A DNA stretch of 51,044 nucleotides from Oribacterium sp. (lineage in GTDB: Bacteria; Bacillota_A; Clostridia; Lachnospirales; Lachnospiraceae), in assembly GCA_017940955.1 (NCBI GenBank), contig JAGAXP010000294.1, positions 1-51,044 on the forward strand, read 5' to 3'. Shown here piece after piece: positions 7,082 to 14,448 of this stretch; positions within the stretch are counted from its first letter, which is position 1; each line of letters opens with the position of its first letter. The position numbers were made by a program, and so were the translations under genes. Below the pieces are notes generated by a model. The model made no database searches and was not told the origin of the DNA. It saw only the letters and a program-made list of their open reading frames with translations.

Positions 7082-9901
7082 ATGATGCGATATAAAGTAG
7101 ATGTTGCCATCTCCAGAGAGGGCAAGATCACATTCCTAGGATGGGCCTTCGGAAGCGACCCGGAGACGCCGGTGGAATTCGACGTGTTGGACGGCGCGGG
7201 AAATTCCGTGCCCGGCACCATCGTCGAGTCCGTGAGACGAGACGAAGTGGTGGAAGCCTTCTTTAAAGATTACGAAAAGCAGCACGGTCCTATAAAGCGG
7301 GAGCTTGGCTATGACATTAACACCCCTTATCAGAAGGGTGAAGTCAGATACCTGGTCATCAGGGCCGACGGAAAAACCAAGAAGATCAAGTTTGACGATA
7401 AGATTTTGGAAGCCTTTAATTCTGTGGCTCACAAAAAAAGAGAGAAGCTGCTGGCGCTGTTTCACTGGGAGACAGTGGAGGTGGCTTGGGAATACTTTAA
7501 GGAGCATGGCTTCAGGGCGCTATACAAAAAAACCATTCACCGCCTAAAGGGAATCCAGGAGGATTACGATTATAACGAGTGGTATAAAAAGGTGAAGGTC
7601 ACTGAGGCAGAGCTTCAGGAGCAGCGGAACACAACCCTGCCGGTCCAGCCGAAGTTCTCCGTCGTGATCCCGGTTTACGAGACCCCCGAAAAGTTCTTGA
7701 GGAAAATGCTTAAGTCCATTCAGGACCAGACCTACGGAAACTTCGAAGTCTGCGTTGCGGATGCGACACCTTATGACAAGTACGACCGCTCTCAGGCAAA
7801 CGGCAAGCTTCCCAAGGAAGTTCTCGAGGAGTTTAACAAGGCGGATCCCCGCTTCAGATACGAGATCCTCGAAAAGAACCTGGGAATTTCCGACAATACC
7901 AATGCCGCCATCGAAATGGCCACCGGCGACTACATTGTCCTTGCAGATCATGACGATGAGCTGGAGCTAAATGCGCTTTTTGAGTGCGCAAAGGCCATTA
8001 ATGAGCATCCGAAGGTGGATGTGATCTACTCCGACGAAGACAAGATCGACTTCGAGGACACCTACTATTTCGAGCCACACTTCAAGACGGACTACAACCC
8101 GGATCTGCTTAGATCCGTAAACTATGTCTGCCATCTTTTGGTGCTGAAAAGAGAGCTTCTGGAAGCTATCGCTGAGACGGACGAAGCCGGTCACAAAATA
8201 TATGAAAGAAAAGCCTATGATGGCGCCCAGGATCATGACCTCATCCTGAGAGCCACCGAAAAGGCACAGGAGAGGGAAAGTAAAGAAATCGGCGGAGACC
8301 TCGCAAACTTAAGTGATGCGGACAAAAAGCTGCTTAAAGAAGGACGATTCACCAGCTCGAGAATCTACCATATACAGAAGGCGCTTTATCATTGGCGCTC
8401 CCATCAGGCTTCAACCGCCCAGCACCCGGAGGCGAAGCTTTATGCCTTTGACGCTGGAGCAAGAGCGGTTTACGACCACTGTAAGAGACTGGGACTGCCT
8501 GTGAAAAAGGTGGAAAAAGGCATCACCTATGGCTTCTACCACACAATTTATGAAAATGAAAAGCCCCTGATCTCAGTGGTCATCCCGAACAAGGATCACA
8601 CCGCGGATCTGGATAAGGCGATTCAGTCCCTGGCAGGAAGCAATTACAAGAATCTTGAATTCATAGTAGTTGAGAACAACTCCGACCAGGAAGAAACATG
8701 GAAGTATTACGCTGAGATACAGAAGCAGTACCCGGTTGAGGGATTCAGGGAAAAAACTTCTGAAGAGATAAAAAGTGAAGGACAGACAGAGCTGCAGGAG
8801 AATAATCCGGGGCTTTCAGGATGGTCAGAGAACAGACTGACGGATACGGCAACACCTGACAGAGGCTTATCTGCGGAACTGACATCAGTAAAGAATCCTG
8901 ATGCTGACCCCACCGGCAGCGCTTATTATGCAGCACCTGGCAGAGGCTTATCTGCGGAACTGACATCAGTAAAGAATCCTGATGCTGACTCCATCGGCAG
9001 CGCTTATTATGCAGTGCCTGACAGAGGCTTATCTGCGGAACTGACATCAGTAAAGAATCCTGATGCTGACCCCACCGATAGCGCTTATTATGCAATGCCT
9101 GATAGAGGATCATCTGTGGATTCAGCATCAGTGAAGGCTACAGATCGGAACCCGGTCTCTGAGAACAGTTCCGAAACCTCTTCCGGAATCACCGTCCGTG
9201 TTGTCAAGTGGAAGGGACCCTTCAACTACTCTGCCATCAACAACTTCGGCGTGAAGTTCACAAAGGGAGATTACATCCTCTTCCTGAACAATGATATTGA
9301 ACTCATCGATCCCGACTCAATCGACGAAATGATAGGCTACGTACAGAGAGAAGATGTAGGCATTTGCGGAGCCAGACTCCTTTATCCGGACGAAGACATC
9401 CAGCATGCCGGCGTCATCATGGGAATGGGCGGCATTGCCGGTGCAGCTTTTGTAAGAACCCACGACGCAGAACTTTCATATATGCATAGGGCAAAGTGCG
9501 TTCAGGACTATTCCTGCGTAACCGCTGCCTGCCTTCTGACTAAAAGAGAGCTGTTTGACGCAGTTGGCGGTTATACCGAAGAACTTGCAGTGGCCTTTAA
9601 CGACGTAGACTTCTGCATGAAAGTCCGCGCCCTTGGCAAGCTGGTGGTCTACAACCCCTACGCCAAGTTCTATCACTATGAGTCAAAGTCCCGCGGAATG
9701 GAAGACACCCCGGAAAAAGTACAGCGCTTCAACGGCGAAATAGTAAAATTTGCAAAACGCTGGCCCGAGTGCCTCCGATATGGAGATCCTTACTATAATC
9801 CGGCGCTCACTTTTATGAAGTCGAATTTCACGTTGAAGAATTTGGAGAAGGAGACAGTCGGTGAGCCGTTTAAGATGGACATATTAGACGGAATAGTTTA
9901 G
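7082..9901 (+). CDS. Tandem two-domain GT2 glycosyltransferase with repeat-bearing insertion
   Basis: This 939-residue protein has an N-terminal beta-rich domain (about 1-110) followed by two GT2 domains. The first begins at residue 192 (FSVVIPVYE) with metal motif ADHDDE. The second begins near residue 495 (ISVVIPNKDH) with FLNNDIEL as its DxD-type motif and FNDVDFCMKVRALG near the catalytic base. Tandem GT2 proteins of this kind commonly extend rhamnose-type O-antigen or wall polysaccharides. The second domain is split after KQYPV by about 150 residues (553-702) that include three 27-residue repeats; homology resumes at ITVRVVKWKGPFNYSAINN. The 3' end of this gene has a relic copy at 13.06 kb. 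Confidence 0.85.
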   Translation: MMRYKVDVAISREGKITFLGWAFGSDPETPVEFDVLDGAGNSVPGTIVESVRRDEVVEAFFKDYEKQHGPIKRELGYDINTPYQKGEVRYLVIRADGKTKKIKFDDKILEAFNSVAHKKREKLLALFHWETVEVAWEYFKEHGFRALYKKTIHRLKGIQEDYDYNEWYKKVKVTEAELQEQRNTTLPVQPKFSVVIPVYETPEKFLRKMLKSIQDQTYGNFEVCVADATPYDKYDRSQANGKLPKEVLEEFNKADPRFRYEILEKNLGISDNTNAAIEMATGDYIVLADHDDELELNALFECAKAINEHPKVDVIYSDEDKIDFEDTYYFEPHFKTDYNPDLLRSVNYVCHLLVLKRELLEAIAETDEAGHKIYERKAYDGAQDHDLILRATEKAQERESKEIGGDLANLSDADKKLLKEGRFTSSRIYHIQKALYHWRSHQASTAQHPEAKLYAFDAGARAVYDHCKRLGLPVKKVEKGITYGFYHTIYENEKPLISVVIPNKDHTADLDKAIQSLAGSNYKNLEFIVVENNSDQEETWKYYAEIQKQYPVEGFREKTSEEIKSEGQTELQENNPGLSGWSENRLTDTATPDRGLSAELTSVKNPDADPTGSAYYAAPGRGLSAELTSVKNPDADSIGSAYYAVPDRGLSAELTSVKNPDADPTDSAYYAMPDRGSSVDSASVKATDRNPVSENSSETSSGITVRVVKWKGPFNYSAINNFGVKFTKGDYILFLNNDIELIDPDSIDEMIGYVQREDVGICGARLLYPDEDIQHAGVIMGMGGIAGAAFVRTHDAELSYMHRAKCVQDYSCVTAACLLTKRELFDAVGGYTEELAVAFNDVDFCMKVRALGKLVVYNPYAKFYHYESKSRGMEDTPEKVQRFNGEIVKFAKRWPECLRYGDPYYNPALTFMKSNFTLKNLEKETVGEPFKMDILDGIV
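8738..9187 (+). other. In-frame insertion in the second GT2 domain
   Basis: Codons about 553-702 are hydrophilic (E, S, D, T, N, P) and lie between the first beta-alpha unit of the GT2 fold (FIVVENNSDQEETW) and the strand TVRVVKW, which normally follow within about 15 residues. The frame is kept through 450 bp. Confidence 0.75.
8855..9097 (+). repeat. Three tandem 81-bp repeats inside the GT2 gene
   Basis: Three consecutive 81-bp units start at 8855, 8936 and 9017 and differ at only a few positions. Each encodes 27 residues containing RGLSAELTSVKNPDAD and SAYYA. A fourth, diverged unit begins at 9098. A unit length divisible by three keeps copy-number changes in frame. Confidence 0.9.
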
Positions 9902-9904
9902 TTA

Positions 9905-10038
9905 TTTAGCTTTTGTGATAATTAAGGGATATTAGGAGCCGAAGGACATTCGATGAGATGCCCTTCGGTATTCCACGGTTTCCTTGACAAAAGCTTCCGC
10001 TCCAATCTACTTTCAGAACACATTTAACAAAAGCTAAA
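9905..10038. repeat. Inverted repeat bracketing the GT2 3' flank
   Basis: TTTAGCTTTTGT (9905-9916) and ACAAAAGCTAAA (10027-10038) are perfect 12-base inverted arms. Inside lies CCGAAGG/CCTTCGG (9939-9945, 9962-9968), a terminator-like stem without a strong T tract. The element overlaps the left copy of the 38-bp direct repeat. Confidence 0.55.
9966..10003. repeat. 38-bp direct repeat, left copy
   Basis: This is identical over 38 bp (starting CGGTATTCCACGG) to 13319-13356, and weaker similarity continues for about 20 bp beyond. The two copies flank the minus-strand AbiE island and each follows a GT2 3' end. Confidence 0.85.
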
Positions 10039-10079
10039 GGGAACGGGGTGCAGTTCATTATAGGCTGCCCCGTTCCCTT
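10033..10079 (-). terminator. Terminator for the minus-strand AbiE operon
   Basis: GGGAACGGGG and CCCCGTTCCC form a strong stem, extended by GCAG/CTGC. On the minus strand the stem is followed by TTTAGCTTTTGTT, so it should end transcription coming from the AbiEii relic. Confidence 0.65.
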
Positions 10080-10099
10080 GATGTCATTTTGCTAATAAT

Positions 10100-10556
10100 T
10101 TAAATTTTTTCTATTAGTGCTGAAATCTGTTCATATGCATCTCTTCTGATAAGCTCTATTTCCTCTTCATCCGCCAAATCCATGAAATCAGATACGTCTT
10201 TAGGCCCGGCATGTTTTTCTGATGCAAATTTGTCCGAAAGCTTTTCTTTCATGTCAATTACAATCTGTTTATTCCTTACAGCCCTGAACTCTTCTGCTAA
10301 TGAATCTACGCCTCCGATATAATGCTTTATTACAAAATAAATGTCATATGCGTCTTTTGCCTTGCCTCTTCCCATGGCTGCCGTTTTCATGATTCTGATC
10401 CGGAAACATTAAGTCCGGAACCCATCCTCCAACTATTCTTATATCATCGCGATATTCATTAAAAAGATTAACCAATTCCACCAGAACTCTATGGGCCGCT
10501 AGTTTCTGACCTTCTGAATAATCAATGCTGCTTCTTAAATCTTCATCATGTATCAT
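10100..10556 (-). pseudogene. AbiEii-like nucleotidyltransferase toxin, internally deleted and frameshifted
   Basis: The N-terminal part (MIHDEDLRSS to GGWVPDLMFPDQ) looks like the start of an AbiEii-type nucleotidyltransferase. The C-terminal 95 residues (GRGKAKDAYDIYF and onward) are in another frame and correspond to the conserved C-terminal half. The two are joined near 10388-10402. Intact members are about 250-300 residues, so roughly half is missing, including the region expected to hold the second catalytic acidic motif. The start ATG overlaps the antitoxin stop as ATGA (10556-10553), the normal coupling of such pairs. The toxin should be inactive. Confidence 0.7.
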
Positions 10557-11557
10557 CTGCATATTTCCTTACTAAGTATTTCTTCCGCCATTTCTTCTCC
10601 CCGGCCTTTCAAACTCATACAATCAAGGAATACCTGTACCGGAGATGCAACCAAGTTATTCTTGATAATTCGTGATTTTACTCCTACACATGAGTCATAC
10701 TTTATTATTAAAATTACGTTAGCGCCTGAATCAACCCTTTTCAGACCCAAGTATTCAACGATCTTGTCTAAATCATTTGCATCTATAAGCGCGTGTATTT
10801 TCTGATATCTCACGACGGGCTGGTATCGTACTCCTCCCGAAAAACCTGTCAATATACACTTTATCCCGGTCTCTTTAGTCATTTTTGCAATCTTTGCTTC
10901 AATATCAGTGATACCGGATAAAGAATAACATTGTACTTTTTCCTCTGTATAATCCGAGTATACTCTTGCCCAATCTCTCATGATCGACTTAGGATCGGTA
11001 ACAGAAATGCCATCCTTGCTTTGCTCGATATATGTCTGATTCAACAAGAACTCTTTTACCTTTGAAACCTGACCTATACTGCATCCGGCGGCACTTGCCA
11101 GATCCTGCAATTTCCACCTCCGGCGTGTATCTTCAAGAATAGTTCGAAGTATAACAGAAGAAACAACCGAGGATCTTTCATATATTGACTTTATGGATCT
11201 CTTAGGCGTGTTTTCATTTTTATTTCCTTTTATCTCTACGAATAGTGTTTTATATGCAATATAACAATTTCCGGCCAGATCTAAAAAACCATAACCGGCT
11301 CTTTTACATAATTCCGCAGTTTGCTCAGTAATGTATGGAGCCAATATCACGCAATACAGATCCGAAACCATTTCAGAAATAACAGTTTTGATCTGCTTTG
11401 GATAACCGTCTCTCGAAATAGCAAGCTGAAAGCTTGTTTCATCATTATTGGAAAGTATTAATGTAGCCACATTATTAGCATCCACAGAGCAGCTCTCTAT
11501 AATAGGCAGGTTATTTGCGAATGTTTTAAACATATCTATCGAAAGTGATTGTTTCAT
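10553..11557 (-). CDS. AbiEi-family type IV antitoxin / transcriptional repressor
   Basis: This 334-residue protein has a winged-helix segment in its middle (WKLQDLASAAGCSIGQVSKVKEFL, given here as WKLQDLASAAGC plus SIGQVSKVKEFL). Its C-terminal region ends in SPVQVFLDCMSLKGRGEEMA, a hallmark of AbiEi-like antitoxins encoded beside AbiEii nucleotidyltransferases. I chose ATG 11557 because AGAGGG lies seven bases upstream; a GTG at 11575 would add six residues and overlap an operator. AbiEi proteins repress their own promoter by binding inverted repeats, and two matching TTCAC-N7-GTGAA sites lie just upstream. The antitoxin is intact although its toxin is broken. Confidence 0.75.
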   Translation of the reverse strand: MKQSLSIDMFKTFANNLPIIESCSVDANNVATLILSNNDETSFQLAISRDGYPKQIKTVISEMVSDLYCVILAPYITEQTAELCKRAGYGFLDLAGNCYIAYKTLFVEIKGNKNENTPKRSIKSIYERSSVVSSVILRTILEDTRRRWKLQDLASAAGCSIGQVSKVKEFLLNQTYIEQSKDGISVTDPKSIMRDWARVYSDYTEEKVQCYSLSGITDIEAKIAKMTKETGIKCILTGFSGGVRYQPVVRYQKIHALIDANDLDKIVEYLGLKRVDSGANVILIIKYDSCVGVKSRIIKNNLVASPVQVFLDCMSLKGRGEEMAEEILSKEICR

Positions 11558-11570
11558 CTTTAAACCCTCT

Positions 11571-11587
11571 TTCACTATCTTGGTGAA
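11571..11587 (-). promoter_or_regulatory. Candidate antitoxin operator, proximal site
   Basis: TTCAC-N7-GTGAA lies 14 bases upstream of the chosen antitoxin start. The same arms and spacing recur at 11646-11662, which supports a dimeric repressor site. Confidence 0.55.
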
Positions 11588-11625
11588 ATTAATTATATCA
11601 ATGAAACTCTATGGCTGCAATACAA

Positions 11626-11682
11626 ATTTCACACTTAATATTATTTTCACCAAATTAGTGAAAACTACATTAAGTGTGAAAT
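11626..11682 (-). promoter_or_regulatory. Candidate antitoxin operator, nested palindrome
   Basis: Perfect 14-base arms ATTTCACACTTAAT (11626-11639) and ATTAAGTGTGAAAT (11669-11682) enclose a second TTCAC-N7-GTGAA (11646-11662). The outer arms also contain TTCAC/GTGAA, giving a nested set. It could equally form a transcript hairpin ending the upstream minus-strand gene. Confidence 0.6.
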
Positions 11683-11731
11683 ACCAAGCGTTTTCAAGGG
11701 ATTATCTCGGTAAAAACGATTTATTGCTAAT

Positions 11732-12520
11732 TTATCTCAGATATTTATTTACCAGATCAGTTACAATCTTTGAGTTTAAAACGTCTTTTTCGGTCTCGAA
11801 AGTAAGAATCAGCCTCTCCCCTGGGAGGATTCCGTTCATTTGATAGTTGTTAATTTTTTTTATTGCTGTTGTTGCGTATTCCGGGTTATCCATCATTCCC
11901 TCATGTTCCCAATAGATTTCCTTGTTAAGTCTCTTCGAAAAAAACGTAAAGTCCGGATAGACAGTTCCGTATCCTGCTAAGGTAAGGGGCTTTTCATATT
12001 TATATAAAATATTGTTCCTGTAGAAATAATCGGCAAGTATCTTTTCAGACTTTGATCGTACTCGCTCTCCTTTTTCCGAAAGAATCACAGGTGTGCCTTC
12101 GTTGAAGTCTTTTCCTATGTATGGTTCTGAATACCATTTTTGTTCCAGTTGTGCATAGGTTGGTTCAACAGGGGTAATTAGCTTCTGCCTCTCAGGGTGT
12201 AGGGATGTAAACAGTTCTTCAATTTCATCATCATTGTAATCTTTAAGACATCTGGTTATCAGTTTGTTCCTTACCGTCGCAATCTTAAGTACTGCTTCAT
12301 TATAGGTTTTTTGCGCTAATTTACGTGGAAGCAGTTCATTATTTCTTGGAATATATACTCCATATCTGTCATTAGTGCAGTTGTAGTACCTGACACATCC
12401 TTGATCTACCGATATGCGGAGCCTTCCTTCGGGTGATGAATTGTTATTTTTTATTGTGTTGGCTATTATTTCTTCCAGGCGTTTTTGTTCCTGTAATAGC
12501 ATTTCTTTTAATCCGTACAT
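11732..12520 (-). CDS. Putative PD-(D/E)XK-type nuclease-like protein
   Basis: This is a 262-residue protein that I do not recognise as a named family. The N-terminal half is helical and basic (MLLQEQKRLEEIIANTI). The C-terminal half has the order RSKSEKILADYFY, then YEKPLTLAG, then YPDFTFF, then EIYWEHEGM. This is the E / PD / ExE spacing of restriction-endonuclease-like folds. It could be a nuclease carried as cargo with the AbiE pair. It lies upstream of the antitoxin on the same strand, separated by the nested palindrome. ATG 12520 follows AGAGGAAAAAC on the minus strand. Confidence 0.5.
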   Translation of the reverse strand: MYGLKEMLLQEQKRLEEIIANTIKNNNSSPEGRLRISVDQGCVRYYNCTNDRYGVYIPRNNELLPRKLAQKTYNEAVLKIATVRNKLITRCLKDYNDDEIEELFTSLHPERQKLITPVEPTYAQLEQKWYSEPYIGKDFNEGTPVILSEKGERVRSKSEKILADYFYRNNILYKYEKPLTLAGYGTVYPDFTFFSKRLNKEIYWEHEGMMDNPEYATTAIKKINNYQMNGILPGERLILTFETEKDVLNSKIVTDLVNKYLR

Positions 12521-12609
12521 TGTTTTTCCTCTTTTATTTTTTTGTTATGGTTTCTGGTGATTTTGATTTGAATGATATTAGGTGAAGAACATCTGAAAAT
12601 ATTGGATTT

Positions 12610-12975
12610 GTAGTCAAAAGATTAAATCTATGGCTGACTCAAATTGGATGAAACTTGATATGAAGGCATTCGATCGACTCATGATGGATGATACAGGCAG
12701 AATAATTTGGGATTTGAGGTCATGTTTACAGATTTCACTGACTATTCCATATAGAATATGCTTGGATCTGCGGTCAAACTATTAAATAAGACCGGGTAAT
12801 TGAAATAAAATTAAACAACTACCTTACGATGGTTGACTTGCTAAGAGTAATTAGTGGATATGAAACAAATTAGGAATTTCGTGGCGAACGCCTTATAAAA
12901 AATAACAAATTTGATGTCAATCAAAGATTTTTAAGGCGATTGACCTATAAAGAATAATACGAGATTTGAAGTTAA
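12610..12975. repeat. 27-bp-lattice heptamer array 3 (heavily degraded)
   Basis: Heptamer relatives (TAGTCAA, TGACTCA, GAGGTCA, GCGGTCA, TGATGTCA, TGACCTA, GAAGTTA) have centres near 12613, 12638, 12719, 12773, 12916, 12944 and 12971. Several fall at multiples of about 27 bp, but some sites are off register or missing. It appears to be an old array. No gene is seen between 12521 and 13050. Confidence 0.5.
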
Positions 12976-13057
12976 TCAAGCACTTCGTGACAAATGATTT
13001 AAAATTTGTGCGAAAGAGACAAATTATTCGATAATTTTAATTGATAGAAGAAGTTCA

Positions 13058-13102
13058 GCCGGTGAGCCATTCAGGATGGACATTTTGGATGGGTTAGTAT
13101 AG
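13058..13102 (+). pseudogene. Relic of a GT2 3' end
   Basis: This encodes GEPFRMDILDGLV then stop, nearly identical to the last 13 codons of the tandem GT2 gene ending at 9901 (GEPFKMDILDGIV then stop). The preceding sequence is repeat-like and not open, so only the tail of a second GT2 copy survives. Confidence 0.75.
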
Positions 13103-13141
13103 TGGTTTTAGTATCGTTGCCGGCAGGCTCTCCGAGGGCTC

Positions 13142-13252
13142 AGGGCTCTGCCCTAAGAACCCGCAAGGGACTTGTCCCTTGACCCTGCACTCGGGCTCTG
13201 CCCGAACCCGTCCTCGCCGGAAGCAGGCCAGCAAGCATACTTGCTGACCTGC
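13142..13252. repeat. Cluster of short GC-rich hairpins
   Basis: Four palindromes stand in a row: AGGGC-TCT-GCCCT (13142-13154), AAGGGAC-TT-GTCCCTT (13165-13180), CGGGC-TCT-GCCCG (13192-13204), and GCAGG-C-CAGCAAG-CATA-CTTGCTG-A-CCTGC (13223-13252). Such multi-hairpin blocks are a familiar kind of dispersed repeat in Clostridia. The ORF across it is not a gene. Confidence 0.7.
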
Positions 13253-13269
13253 GGAACAGGATAATCCGT

Positions 13270-13356
13270 GAAGCTTTTGTCAAGGAACTTTCGCGACATA
13301 TCCTCGCGCTACGCGCTCCGGTATTCCACGGTTTCCTTGACAAAAGCTTCCGCTCC
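13270..13356. repeat. 18-bp inverted repeat containing the right 38-bp direct repeat
   Basis: GAAGCTTTTGTCAAGGAA (13270-13287) and TTCCTTGACAAAAGCTTC (13333-13350) are perfect inverted arms around 45 bases. The right arm belongs to the 38-bp block 13319-13356 shared with 9966-10003; the left copy lacks a full left arm. Confidence 0.8.
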
Positions 13357-13397
13357 GGGCTACTTATCGAACTCATATTATGAATTAAGATAAACAC

Positions 13398-13441
13398 ATG
13401 GATGCTAACCTGTATCAATTGAACAGGAGACATCCATTTTG
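13398..13441 (+). other. Two-stem hairpin
   Basis: ATGGATG (13398-13404) pairs with CATCCAT (13431-13437), and inside it CCTGT (13409-13413) pairs with ACAGG (13423-13427). A short T run follows. It could be a terminator or a structured RNA remnant; no gene lies directly upstream. Confidence 0.45.
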
Positions 13442-13472
13442 CATTTGTATTATGCTGAGAAGGATCAGAGTA

Positions 13473-13938
13473 TGACTCTTCGGAAGATTTTCTGGAGTTG
13501 ATGTCAACTATTTTAAGGTTTATGCGTTGATTCATATCTGGTATTAACGGATTTGCAGTCAAGCAATTCAATATCTCAAGTTGGCTCAACTTTAAGATAA
13601 TTGAAGTGCGGTCAAAGAAACATCACACGGGATATGATTCACATCGGATATTGATTGAAGTGCGGTCAAGCCTACAGCTCTCACGGAATGGCTCATATAG
13701 AACAATGCCTGAAGTGCAGTCAAGTCCATAGCTTTTGTGGATTGATTCATATAGAACAATGCCTGAAGTGCAGTCAAGTCCATAGCTTTTGTGGATTGAT
13801 TCATATAGAACGATGCGTGAAGTGCAGTCAAGCCCATAGCTTTTGTTGATTGATTCATATAGAACAATGCTCGATGTGCGGTCAAGTTCATAGCTCTTGC
13901 GGATTGATTCATATAGAACAAAAACAGAATTGCAGTCA
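13473..13938. repeat. 27-bp-lattice heptamer array 4 (best-preserved 54-bp tandem repeat)
   Basis: Heptamer centres fall at 13476, 13503, 13531, 13558, 13585, 13611, 13638, 13665, 13692, 13719 and 13746, and continue every 27 bp to about 13935. GCAGTCA and TGATTCA types alternate. Four 54-bp units from 13697 to 13912 are almost identical; the first two (13697 and 13751) match exactly. The period is 18 codons, which leaves long but meaningless ORFs open on the minus strand. Traces continue to about 14040. Confidence 0.9.
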
Positions 13939-14040
13939 TGGAAATTCTTCAAAATTGATGGCTTGTGATTTGCTCTGTCTTTGACTGCGGCGTAAGATTC
14001 ATTCTTGACGGCCGTTTGAGATTAGAGTAGTATGCAGTCA

Positions 14041-14448
14041 GAGAAATGTGGTTGGTGTTTAAGCCGAGCCGTACAGCAGATGCTCATGCGGGGTACTACG
14101 TTTCTTTTTATTGTCACGATATCATTTAGAAATAACTTGCGTGTAAAAAAATTTGTGAGTAAAATAAAGACACGACCAAAAAACACGTTGTGTTTTTGTA
14201 TGAGCGAAGCTGCGGCGACGCTCTATTTTTTTGTTCCTTTTTATGGAGGATATTGAGCGGGTATCAATAGTTCTTTGTAGGTCAATCAGATTGAGGGGCT
14301 ACTTAAGTGTTCCATTTGTTTTTATCAATTAGGTAATCCACCTTCAAGCGGAAGCAATCCGGCTCCGGACAGTCTTTTCCACAACTTCCTAAGAAAAAAA
14401 TAAACTCATTTTTATGGAATTTTCCAAATTCGGGAGTATACTTCCATT
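14041..14448. other. Intergenic region with terminator-like stems
   Basis: No convincing gene is present. CAAAAAACAC/GTGTTTTTG forms a stem at 14177-14198. GAGCG (14202-14206) pairs with CGCTC (14219-14223) and is followed by TATTTTTTT, a likely terminator. A GGGAG ribosome site precedes the ATG at 14449. Confidence 0.5.

Noticed and set aside
13140..13589. 149-codon minus-strand ORF over the hairpin cluster
   Set aside because: It reads through palindromes and repeat DNA with no protein-like pattern or ribosome site.
13473..13938. CRISPR array
   Set aside because: There is no division into constant repeats and unique spacers. In array 4 the whole 54-bp unit repeats; in array 1 only a heptamer is kept. 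No cas gene is present.
13592..13952. Minus-strand proteins with an 18-residue repeat (two overlapping frames)
   Set aside because: They exist only because the 54-bp DNA period equals 18 codons and the unit lacks stops. No ribosome site, two frames equally open, and steps of 53 and 55 bp occur in the neighbouring parts.
14032..14256. Small + strand ORF ending before the phosphotransferase
   Set aside because: It runs from repeat DNA through two terminator-like stems. Composition is not protein-like.
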